Origin: Evansella caseinilytica
Lineage (GTDB): Bacteria; Bacillota; Bacilli; Bacillales; Salisediminibacteriaceae
Length of the DNA: 64,000 bases
Assembly: GCF_900107275.1 (NCBI RefSeq)
Contig: NZ_FNPI01000001.1
Coordinates: forward strand, 186,001-250,000
Reading direction: 5' to 3'
How positions within the stretch are numbered: position 1 is the stretch's first letter; the number at the start of each line of letters is the position of its first letter. Below are positions 55,201 through 62,190 of the stretch, in pieces. The notes beneath the pieces were generated by a model. It saw only the letters and a list, made by a program, of their open reading frames with translations, did no database searches and was not told where the DNA came from. Both the position numbers and the translations under genes were made by a program.

Positions 55201-55442
55201 CGAGCTGGCTGTTTGATGAGCATGGCAAGGTGTCGTTTACCTTTCTCGGCTCATGCAATATCACGTATGAAAACGAGAGCGGCAAAAACACGTATGGGGA
55301 AAACGGGGTTTCACCGGTGGAATATGTGCTGACGTATCAGGACAAAGCAACGATACCTATTCATGACCGCGTCATTCCAAAGGATCATGCAATGGCAATC
55401 AGAAACGGTGAAGTAGCCAGCATTCACGTTAAGCTGGCCTAA
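52263..55442 (+). CDS. GH161-like beta-1,3-glucan phosphorylase
   Basis: This 1059-residue protein belongs to the clan of inverting phosphorylases (GH94, GH149, GH161). Marks are an N-terminal beta domain (MWVFYVNRGQGIAGFGVQD), an (alpha/alpha)6 barrel with EGYWVDHWTYNLDLIDSYL (529-533 WVDHW) and the catalytic-acid segment GKPGWNDSINGLPG with D655. Length and neighbours (laminarinase-type GH16, GH1, ABC importer) fit GH161, whose known bacterial member phosphorolyses beta-1,3-glucans to glucose 1-phosphate. GH149 or a GH94 relative cannot be excluded. No signal peptide, so it is cytoplasmic. ATG at 52263 follows CGGAGGG. Confidence 0.82.
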   Translation: MYRLNDKHHFQMDDYREKAPFSSFLPGMSGMDGIPMWVFYVNRGQGIAGFGVQDKDHAIMEFLPADKAYQLVPFQGFRTFIKWMESDKISFFEPFSSISPGQQKTEENMEISENMLALKYVNHEAGLQMTVEYFTLPHSPAAALIRRVGWKNISKKTVRAEILDGLPAVLPSGVPNAAYKELGNTLKSWFDVCNLENHVPFYRLRGSIEDTAEVKEVNHGNFYFSLLAYRGEEKRLKPIVDRDVIFGSDTGLQVPQSFMNRSVNELTAADGCTANKVACGFSAVETELAAEEEAALFTVIGHARNLETLNAFVKNHLSAPKLAAMKEQAAAMTDDITKPVRTSTGKPLFDAYTRQCYLDNGLRGGFPFVFEDQHNHQMYYLFSRKHGDLERDYNFFSLSPTYYSQGNGNYRDVNQNRRCDVFFDPKVGDYNVRLFMNLIQLDGYNPLAVKGVRFTLEAQENVDLPTFVTDIAELAKVRGFFRNSFTPGELKHFLEDEKIRLHMPFAAFLTTVILASEPNFQAEFGEGYWVDHWTYNLDLIDSYLAVFPDKKSEFFFSKTYQYFISPIRVKKRSEKYVLNNGRLRQYYALETDRKLAEEAAKTGGVLWLKDKYGKGSIYKTDLYSKLFLLALVKTATMAPYGLGIEMEAGKPGWNDSINGLPGMFGASSSELFEVKRLLALLLEVKEGRGLSLPLEAAEFLQALVSEIKKVEKGDTDELGYWHAVSGRRESYREAIYGGISGEEKYFSLKEARQMLRLLKSKVEKGIERVFSYGKVLPPTYFYFEPVQETGEAPPEIDKLDWKPVPVTPFLEGIVKALKLTKDKNEAKKIYDAVKASSIYDKKLKMYKTSMSIEKEPNELGRVKSFTPGWLENESIFLHMEYKYLLAVLKSGLADEFFADMQQAVIPFLDPAVYGRSTLENSSFIASSANPDAKLHGRGFVSRLSGSTIEFLNIWFVMMAGRQPFLLINGELACQLSPTLPSWLFDEHGKVSFTFLGSCNITYENESGKNTYGENGVSPVEYVLTYQDKATIPIHDRVIPKDHAMAIRNGEVASIHVKLA

Positions 55443-55692
55443 TCAGGACGTACTCGACCAGAGGCATCCCAAGAAGATATAGGAAAAAAGACTCTTTTTT
55501 GTCAAATTCGCTTTCTATTGCGTCACTTACAGCTTTAATTACTCGAAAGCACTTTATAACAGCTCTTACAAGAAAATCAAGGTGTCTGGAGGTGAAGGGT
55601 TGTCGCAAAAAGTGAGCATTTTTTGATGGCCGGCTGACAGGGAAAACAGGAACTTTGTTTAAGCATGAAAAAATCGGAGGCGAGGCGAATTC
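55443..55692. other. Control region of the GH16 gene
   Basis: These 250 bases hold no gene. They contain the operator-like site at 55544 and, further on, the ribosome site (ATCGGAGGCGAGG) of the GH16 gene. Confidence 0.55.
55544..55557. promoter_or_regulatory. Degenerate LacI-type operator upstream of the GH16 gene
   Basis: CGAAAGCACTTTAT keeps CGAAAGC and CTTT of the operators at 45665 and 46955, with changes at the centre and end. It lies about 150 bases upstream of the GH16 gene and would bring it into the same regulon. Confidence 0.5.
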
Positions 55693-57057
55693 ATGAGGGA
55701 AAAATGGATTTATTTATTGTTGACCATCGTGGTTATCATACCGATTTTCAGTACAGGAACAAAGGCGAATAATGAGGCGGCGGATGCGACGGAAAATCTT
55801 GTTTTCAACGGAGACTTTGCAGGCGGTACGGCAGGCTGGGAAACGTGGAATGGGGAAGGGGGATCATCCTCATTCACTGTCGACAACGGAACTGCAGAAA
55901 TGAATGTTACCAGCATCGCCGGCATCCATCCGGAGTGGGGAGTGCCGATCAGTTGGTCTACACAGCTGTTTCAATCCGGAATCCAACTGGAAGGCGGCAA
56001 AACATATCAATTGAGCTTTCGAGCACGGGCAACAACGGAGCGTCCGATAGAGGTGGAATATAACGGCATCTTGGGCAATCTCAAGCAACCGTTTCTGATT
56101 ACAACGGAAGCTGCAACGTATACACACGAATTCACTGTCTTTCAGGATGCGCCATTAAAACTTATTTTCCTGCTTGGCAATGTGATCAGCGGGGACGCAG
56201 TGACACCGAATACGCCGCACAGTGTATTTTTTGATGAGGTAGTTATTCGAGAAATAGAAGAGGAAGACCCGGAAACTGACCGCGAATGGCGATTGGTATG
56301 GAGTGATGAATTTGACGGAACAGAGTTAGACAGGACAAAATGGCAGTATGACACGGGGAATGGCTTTTATTCCGATGGGGAATGGGTTCCCGGCTGGGGT
56401 AATCAGGAATTACAATACTACTCGGAAAACAACGTGCGGGTGGAAGACGGAAAGCTGATGATTGAAGCGCGGGAAGAAACGACGACGGATGAACATGGAA
56501 CGTACGCCTACACGTCTGGAAAAATTACGACCGACGGCTTGTTCAGTCAGGCATACGGGAAGTTTGAAGCGAGAATCAAACTTCCTGCCGGGCAAGGGTA
56601 TTGGCCGGCATTCTGGATGATGCCGCAGGATGATGTGTACGGCGGCTGGGCAGCGTCCGGAGAAATCGACATTATGGAAAATCGCGGTTCTGAACAAAAT
56701 AGCGTCGGGGCGGCCATTCACTATGGCGGTCCATGGCCGCGCAACATTCATGCAGGAGGTACTTACGTTTTCCCGGCTGGGCAATCGACAACAGACTTCC
56801 AAGTATACAGTTTGGAATGGGAGCCGGGAGAGATCCGCTGGTATGTCAATGGCAATTTATATACAAAAATAACGGACTGGTACAGCGAAAACGGCGAATA
56901 CCCGGCTCCGTTTGATCAACCGTTTTATCTCATTTTAAATCTTGCAGTAGGCGGCTGGTACGGCGGTAATCCGGATGATACAACAATTTTTCCGGGACAG
57001 ATGGTTGTGGACTATGTCAGAGTATATGAAGAATCTCAGGAAAACGGGAACAGGTAG
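55693..57057 (+). CDS. Secreted GH16 endo-beta-1,3-glucanase (laminarinase) with N-terminal binding module
   Basis: It cuts beta-1,3- (or mixed-linked) glucan outside the cell to feed the importer. A signal peptide (about 1-25) precedes a beta-sandwich of CBM4/9-like type (about 35-190; LVFNGDFAGGTAGWETWN, YQLSFRARA). The GH16 domain is about 198-450, with catalytic residues E324, D326 and E329 in GEIDIMENRG, preceded by AFWMMP; the extra residue in E-x-D-x-x-E is typical of laminarinases. Total length is 454. The start follows ATCGGAGGCGAGG. It lies 250 bases after the phosphorylase, with its own operator-like site. Confidence 0.93.
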   Translation: MREKWIYLLLTIVVIIPIFSTGTKANNEAADATENLVFNGDFAGGTAGWETWNGEGGSSSFTVDNGTAEMNVTSIAGIHPEWGVPISWSTQLFQSGIQLEGGKTYQLSFRARATTERPIEVEYNGILGNLKQPFLITTEAATYTHEFTVFQDAPLKLIFLLGNVISGDAVTPNTPHSVFFDEVVIREIEEEDPETDREWRLVWSDEFDGTELDRTKWQYDTGNGFYSDGEWVPGWGNQELQYYSENNVRVEDGKLMIEAREETTTDEHGTYAYTSGKITTDGLFSQAYGKFEARIKLPAGQGYWPAFWMMPQDDVYGGWAASGEIDIMENRGSEQNSVGAAIHYGGPWPRNIHAGGTYVFPAGQSTTDFQVYSLEWEPGEIRWYVNGNLYTKITDWYSENGEYPAPFDQPFYLILNLAVGGWYGGNPDDTTIFPGQMVVDYVRVYEESQENGNR

Positions 57058-57259
57058 CGGATCGGGCATTGCTGAAAACAGTCTGCCGGAAAGAAGTGAG
57101 AATAAATCTCCAAGAAAAGCAAAGTAGCACCGGTGATGAAAAACTGCCCGATTCAGCAACAATGCGGGTAACTATCTGATATTAGGAGCATTATTGTTAA
57201 ACATTGGTGTTGAACCATTTATCCGTTCAAAAATAGCGGTTCAGAAATAAAATGAAAGA

Positions 57260-57302
57260 GGCTGTCTCAAAGCTGCAAATCTTTTCGGCTTTTGCGACAG
57301 CC
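57260..57302 (+). terminator. Hairpin with family-A-like ends, possible terminator
   Basis: GGCTGTCTCAAAGC and GGCTTTTGCGACAGCC form an imperfect inverted repeat of 43 bases with the same end sequence as family A repeats (GGCTGTGTCAAAAG). It may end transcription of the GH16 gene, though there is no long T-run. Confidence 0.5.
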
Positions 57303-57343
57303 TTGCTGTATGGGAGCCGATTGCCACAGATTTTAATACGTTA

Positions 57344-57463
57344 TTAATTAGTGGGCTTCTCCTTAAGTTTAAAGTGCCCCAAAGCTTTTAGGTTCAGAAT
57401 AATGCCCTCCCCTAACTTCTCGGCAGTTGTCTTTTCCACCAATTTTGCTACAAGTTCATTAAA
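57344..57463 (-). pseudogene. C-terminal remnant of an unknown small gene
   Basis: The frame gives about 39 codons ending in KEKPTN and a TAA stop, with ELVAKLVEKTTAEKLGEG before. There is no start codon with a ribosome site and a TAA sits just upstream, so it is probably the tail of a lost gene. It is not recognised. Confidence 0.35.
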
Positions 57464-57469
57464 TTACTG

Positions 57470-57565
57470 TTACGGTTGTAACGTAACAACGTAATAAAGA
57501 ACAATCCCTGACAAAGTAACGATGAGTAGAAACACAAGTCCTTTCCATAACAAAAGCCGAACCAT
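57470..57565 (-). CDS. 31-residue hydrophobic membrane peptide
   Basis: This small gene has a strong ribosome site (AAAGGAG, 10 bases before the ATG at 57565). The product has one membrane segment from about residue 4 to 27 (LLLWKGLVFLLIVTLS and then GIVLYYVV) with a basic N-terminal region and ends LQP. It is divergent from the germination operon 240 bases away. No function can be assigned; many such peptides in Bacilli are made in sporulation or stress, but that is only a comparison. Confidence 0.55.
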   Translation of the reverse strand: MVRLLLWKGLVFLLIVTLSGIVLYYVVTLQP

Positions 57566-57804
57566 TCAGCAGCCTCTCCTTTCATGGATAGCATGACAAC
57601 CGTTCCAAACGCAGTGAGTCCCATATTGTAACTATTGTAATGGTGACTGTGTTTTTAATATTCCAAATTACAGTCTAATTACCAATTTTGTATAATGATT
57701 GCAAAATCGGGTAAGTTATTTTAAAAAGAACTTTTTCAGTAGTCTACATGGTTGTGAACAGTCCGTAGCAGAGAGGAAAACTCGATAATGAAGGTGATTC
57801 TGTT

Positions 57805-59310
57805 ATGAGGAAAAAACAGAAGAATGAAAACAAGACATGGAGAAACACGGATACGAACAACGGCCTGTCAGAGCATATTGATGAGAATGAAACAGCATTG
57901 AAGGATGTATTTATGAATTGTTCTGACTTGTATATGAGGAAGATCATTATTGCCAAGTCGTTTCCCGGCTTGATTGTTTATATTCAGGGACTTGCTGACA
58001 TCGAGCATATCGAAACCGCCTTGCTGAAACCTTTGGCAGCGATGAAATCTTTTTCGGATGCAACCGCTTCCGCACTTGTTACTTGGATGAATAAAGAGCT
58101 GTTCTCTATCGTGCAGGCAGAAATGGTTGTTGAGAGAAAAGATGTCATTCAACGAATTATGTTGGGAGAGGTTATGATACTGGTTGACGGAACAAAGGAG
58201 GCCATCGCGGTAAATGTTGAAAATCAACAATTGAACCGACAGCCGGAAGAACCGCTTTCAGAATCGTTGATACGCGGTGCACGCGTCGGCTTTATTGAGG
58301 ACGTTAAAGTAAATGTTGTATTAATACGAAGAAGAGTTCGGATGCCTGAGCTGAAAGTGGAGAAATTTTTGATCGGAAAATTATCAAACACAAGTGTTAT
58401 CCTAATGTATATTGAGCATCTTTCCTCCGATAAAGTCGTTAAAGAAATAAAAAAACGGCTCGAATCGATTGATGTCGATATCGTTTTGGAATCCGGGAAC
58501 ATTGAAGAATTAATAAGTGACAGTCGCTATTCTCCCTTCCCACTTATGCAGACAACGGAACGTCCCGATACAGCTGCTGCTTTACTTATGGAAGGAAAAT
58601 CATGCATATTGGTTGACGGTTCTCCAATGGCCATGGTTGCTCCTGTGACATTCTGGCAAGGGTTTCAAACGATGGAGGACTATAATACGTTCTTTCTGTT
58701 TGCTTCCGCAACACGTTGGCTGCGCTATTTGTTTGCTGCAATTGCGTTGTTGCTGCCGTCATTTTATGTCGCCGTTGCTAACTTTCATCAGGAAATGATT
58801 CCTACCGCGCTTGCACTTAGTATCGCTGCTGCAAGAGAATTGGTCCCGTTCCCGACGATGGTGGAAGCGCTGATGATGGAGATTGCTTTTGAAGGACTTC
58901 GTGAAGCAGGGATTCGCCTTCCAACACCGATTGGACCAACTATCAGTATCGTCGGCGCTCTCGTAATTGGGGAAGCTGCCGTTCAAGCGGGAATTATTTC
59001 TGCACCGGTTGTCATTGTGGTGGCGTTGACAGGAATCGCTTCTTTCTTGATTCCTAAATTGAATATGTCTAATGCTTTACGCTTGATGCGCTTCCCGGTT
59101 ACTTTATTTGCCGGTCTTTTTGGTTTATACGGCGTGGTTGTTGCGCTCCTTGCCATTTTAATTCATCTTGTCAATCTCCGCTCTTTTGGAATGCCTTATA
59201 TGTCACCGGCAGCTCCGTTTCAATCCTCCGGGTTATTAGATGTATTTATTAAAGCGCCGACTTGGATTTTATATAAGCGCAAGAGGAAAACTGGGGTTGA
59301 AAACTCATGA
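57805..59310 (+). CDS. gerA: Spore germination receptor subunit A (GerA family)
   Basis: This is the A subunit of a nutrient germinant receptor in the spore inner membrane. The 501-residue protein has the usual layout: a ~240-residue N-terminal soluble domain (DVFMNCSDLYMRKI, RRVRMPELKVEKFLIGKLS), then a C-terminal part with about five membrane segments (WLRYLFAAIALLLPSFYVAV, FPTMVEALMMEIAFEGLREA, IGPTISIVGALVIGEAAV). ATG at 57805 follows GAAGGTGAT. Its end overlaps the C-subunit gene by 4 bases. It should be made in the forespore; I could not place a sigma-G promoter. The germinant is unknown. Confidence 0.95.
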   Translation: MRKKQKNENKTWRNTDTNNGLSEHIDENETALKDVFMNCSDLYMRKIIIAKSFPGLIVYIQGLADIEHIETALLKPLAAMKSFSDATASALVTWMNKELFSIVQAEMVVERKDVIQRIMLGEVMILVDGTKEAIAVNVENQQLNRQPEEPLSESLIRGARVGFIEDVKVNVVLIRRRVRMPELKVEKFLIGKLSNTSVILMYIEHLSSDKVVKEIKKRLESIDVDIVLESGNIEELISDSRYSPFPLMQTTERPDTAAALLMEGKSCILVDGSPMAMVAPVTFWQGFQTMEDYNTFFLFASATRWLRYLFAAIALLLPSFYVAVANFHQEMIPTALALSIAAARELVPFPTMVEALMMEIAFEGLREAGIRLPTPIGPTISIVGALVIGEAAVQAGIISAPVVIVVALTGIASFLIPKLNMSNALRLMRFPVTLFAGLFGLYGVVVALLAILIHLVNLRSFGMPYMSPAAPFQSSGLLDVFIKAPTWILYKRKRKTGVENS

Positions 59311-60476
59311 CGGGAAATTGCCGGCTTTTTAGAGGATTCATTATTCTGTTGCTGCTTTGTCTGCTCATGGGGTGCTGGGACAGCGATGAGATTGACAACC
59401 TTGCCATCGTTATCGGTAGCGGGTTTGACATAGTGAATGACGGTCAGGCGGAAGCGACGGTACAAATTGCCTCTCCTACCGGCTTTCCCTCTGCCGGAAA
59501 CGGCGGAACTGAAATAAGTCCGTATTTATCTTTAAGCGAAAAAGGCGCAGACAGTAGTGAAATTATTAACAGTATGCAACAGCAGCTTTCCAGGCGTTTT
59601 TTTCTAGGGCATCGGCAGGTCATTATTTTTGGTGAAGAGTACGCGCGCCATGGTATTGATCAATTTATTGACTTGTTTATGCGCTCCCCTGACAGCCGCT
59701 ATACCGGTTATGTATTGACCGCTTATGGCATATCGGCGAAAGATGTGCTTAATGCCTCCTATGTTTTTGAAAATATCCCCGCCATTGCCATCAATAAAAT
59801 GCAGGAAGAGGGAAATGCATTGGGGACCTTGGTCGGTGAATTTATTGCTTCCTTAGCTTCAGACGAAAAAACGACAGTGACAGGCGCCATTCGGATCGTG
59901 GAGACAGGGGCAGCAGGAAATGTATACAGGATCGATCATGCGGCAGTATATCGAGAGAACAGCCTTGCTGGTTTTCTTAATGAAGAGCAGATGAAAATGC
60001 TGTTGTGGTTGAAAGGAAAACTGCAAGGTTCAATGATGTCGATCCAGTTTGAGCCGAAAAGTGACAAGTTCCGGGGAAAGGTGGGCATTGTTTTCTTTAA
60101 AAGCGATGCAAAAATAGATGTGAGGCTGGAGAATGAAATACCTCATGTCGCCGTTCAAATGAAAGCGAAGGCAAAAATGATGAATAACGATACTCCAGTG
60201 AACATGGGCATAAATGAAAATCTGCAACAACTTGAAAAAAAATTTGTAGAAAAAATTGAAAACACGTTAAATAACATACTTGAAACGGCCCAGAAGGAAT
60301 GGAAGGTGGATATCTTTGATTTCGCAGAGGAAATTCACGTTCAGCATCCTCAATTTTGGAAAAACACAAAGGACCAATGGCTAGAGCTATATCCGAAAGT
60401 TCCGGTTTCTTTTCAGATAGAATTGGAAATCCAAAACACCGGGAGAACCCAGGCACCAGCCCACTTTAAAAAATGA
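59307..60476 (+). CDS. gerC: Spore germination receptor subunit C (Ger(x)C lipoprotein)
   Basis: This is the lipoprotein subunit of the receptor. The lipobox is LLMGC (lipidated C23), followed at once by the conserved WDSDEIDNLAIV start of Ger(x)C proteins. The body of ~365 residues has the family's three domains, including a stretch such as GHRQVIIFGEEYARHGI and the AQKEWKVDIFDFAEEI end motif (commonly KxDxFGFG in relatives). Length is normal. It overlaps gerA by 4 bases and is followed by gerB after 142 bases. Confidence 0.94.
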   Translation: MTGNCRLFRGFIILLLLCLLMGCWDSDEIDNLAIVIGSGFDIVNDGQAEATVQIASPTGFPSAGNGGTEISPYLSLSEKGADSSEIINSMQQQLSRRFFLGHRQVIIFGEEYARHGIDQFIDLFMRSPDSRYTGYVLTAYGISAKDVLNASYVFENIPAIAINKMQEEGNALGTLVGEFIASLASDEKTTVTGAIRIVETGAAGNVYRIDHAAVYRENSLAGFLNEEQMKMLLWLKGKLQGSMMSIQFEPKSDKFRGKVGIVFFKSDAKIDVRLENEIPHVAVQMKAKAKMMNNDTPVNMGINENLQQLEKKFVEKIENTLNNILETAQKEWKVDIFDFAEEIHVQHPQFWKNTKDQWLELYPKVPVSFQIELEIQNTGRTQAPAHFKK

Positions 60477-60618
60477 CTTGATGGAAGCCAGGATGGAAAC
60501 AGCTTCAGACAAAGATGCCCCTGTTCCGTTAGGTTGGTGTTTGTTATCAGCCTATTCTCATTATTGGTCTAAAGCACATTTCATTAACGTCTGAATAAAC
60601 AAAACGGGGGCATAGTTG

Positions 60619-61713
60619 ATGAAACTGAGTAATATTCAACTATTTTGGATGATTGCTATTATGGAACTAGGCATGACGCTGGTAATGACTACAACTGTCA
60701 GCTTGCAGGCTGCAAAGCAGGACGCTTGGATATCTGTGTTCTTTGCCGGTTGTATTGCTTTGCTGATCGCTTTTGTAGCCACGCGGCTTACGCTTCTTTT
60801 TCCGGATCAGACGCTTGTTCAATTCAGTGAAGCCATTCTGGGGAAATGGATTGGAAAAATCATAGTTCTCATTTACCTTGTACAATGGTATACAATTGTC
60901 CCGATCGTTCTCCGGCAATTTTCGGATGTGATTGAGATGCTGCTTTTGCAACGAACTCCGTCTTTGGCGATCATTTTGCTAATGATATTGCTGATGAGCT
61001 ATGTCACGTTTACAGGAAAAATTGAAGGAATTGGTCGGTGCAGTGAAATATTGGGGCCAATGATCTTTTTGATGGTATTTATTGTGTTGTTCACCAATAT
61101 TGAGAACATCAATGTGAAAAATATGCTGCCCTTATATGTGGATAATGGGATGAAAAATATTATGCAAGGAGCACTGGCGCCAGCATCTTATTTGGGACAT
61201 GCCGTCGAAATTGTCATGCTGACCCCATTTTTAACCAGACCTCGGCAAGCCGCTGTGTACGTCGTTTGGGGTGTAGTTGTACCGGTCGTTATCGTCATCG
61301 TTTCAACGTTGATGATCATCATCACGATTGGCACGGATCTTTCCGTACATATGTGGTATCCGTTTATTGAATTGACACGAGAAATCAAATTAGGTTTTAT
61401 CGAAAATTGGGACGCTTTTGCTGTTGTAATATGGATAACGAGCGTGTTTGTCAAGTTGTCCATTTATTTATTCATCACCACCTACGGAACAGCGCAATTT
61501 TTAAAGGTGGAAAATTGGCGGAACATGGTTTGGATTATCGCTCCGATCATTCTTTTGTTTACGTTTGTTCCCAAAAATGTAACAGAGTCGACCAATAATT
61601 ATTTAAACAATTACTGGGTGCCGTTTGTTCTGCCCGTCAATATGATCGGCATCCCGCTTTTGCTGCTTGTGATCGGGAAAATGAGGCAAAGAAAAGCAAG
61701 AGCAAACAGTTGA
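60619..61713 (+). CDS. gerB: Spore germination receptor subunit B (GerB, transporter-like)
   Basis: This is the B subunit, a ten-segment membrane protein of the amino acid/polyamine-organocation transporter fold that forms the germinant pocket. The start LSNIQLFWMIAIMELGMTLV and the 364-residue length are typical. I chose ATG at 60619 after ACGGGGG; a TTG one codon upstream is possible. The order A-C-B differs from the A-B-C order of B. subtilis gerA. It ends the operon, and the next gap holds repeats. Confidence 0.94.
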   Translation: MKLSNIQLFWMIAIMELGMTLVMTTTVSLQAAKQDAWISVFFAGCIALLIAFVATRLTLLFPDQTLVQFSEAILGKWIGKIIVLIYLVQWYTIVPIVLRQFSDVIEMLLLQRTPSLAIILLMILLMSYVTFTGKIEGIGRCSEILGPMIFLMVFIVLFTNIENINVKNMLPLYVDNGMKNIMQGALAPASYLGHAVEIVMLTPFLTRPRQAAVYVVWGVVVPVVIVIVSTLMIIITIGTDLSVHMWYPFIELTREIKLGFIENWDAFAVVIWITSVFVKLSIYLFITTYGTAQFLKVENWRNMVWIIAPIILLFTFVPKNVTESTNNYLNNYWVPFVLPVNMIGIPLLLLVIGKMRQRKARANS

Positions 61714-61798
61714 ATCTGCCGAAAAGAGCGTTGGTGTCCGAAATGAGCATAGAATCGATCGTGCCGTAACGAATAGGATCAGCCACCCGGCCAAAGCG

Positions 61799-61875
61799 TG
61801 CAAACTAGCGGAATAAAGCGATAAAACGACGGGAATAACCTCAATTTTGACGGAATTACTGATCAAAGTGACGGG
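61799..61875. repeat. Dispersed ~65-bp GACGG repeat, copy 2
   Basis: This copy matches 12195-12266 in the same orientation: GGAATAAAGCGATAAAAC, GACGGGAATAA, AATTTTGACGGAATTACTGA. Both copies lie in gaps between unrelated genes. Confidence 0.65.
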
Positions 61876-61977
61876 AAAAAGAAAAATCGAGATAAAAAAA
61901 TTTCATTAATCATGCATGTTTATTTTTGTTCACGGCAAAACTAGCTTTTATGAAATCGGAAATACTTATTTATTATT

Positions 61978-62130
61978 GAGGAAGTTCAAAAAGCTCGGAA
62001 AGTATTGCTGGAAAATGTTGACGTTGTCTTTTGTCAACTCCGCTACTTAAGATAACTTTGATTAACGTTCCAAAAATCGCGGTTCCGTCGCGAATTTATT
62101 CACCCCGTTTTCTCCTTTTTGAACTCACAC
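61978..62130. repeat. Element with family C ends but a different interior, inverted
   Basis: It runs from GAGGAAGTTCAAAAAGC to CTCCTTTTTGAACTCACAC, the same ends as the family C copies at 27789 and 32814 in inverted orientation. The ~115-base interior has no ACAGCGGC core. No clear target duplication was found. Confidence 0.7.
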
Positions 62131-62190
62131 TAATAGAGAAAATCATTTTAACAGATACTAAACATTAAAAGCTGCCTAGGGGGAAATAAA

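Larger units (their letters stand above)
57058..57469. other. Gap after the GH16 gene
   Basis: It has a GGCTGTC hairpin (57260-57302) and a short open remnant on the minus strand (57344-57463). Nothing else is recognised. Confidence 0.5.
61714..62190. other. Gap with two repeats before the glucan synthase gene
   Basis: It holds the second copy of the GACGG repeat (61799-61875) and a family-C-ended element (61978-62130). No gene is seen. The ribosome site AGGGGGA of the next gene lies at its end. Confidence 0.6.
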
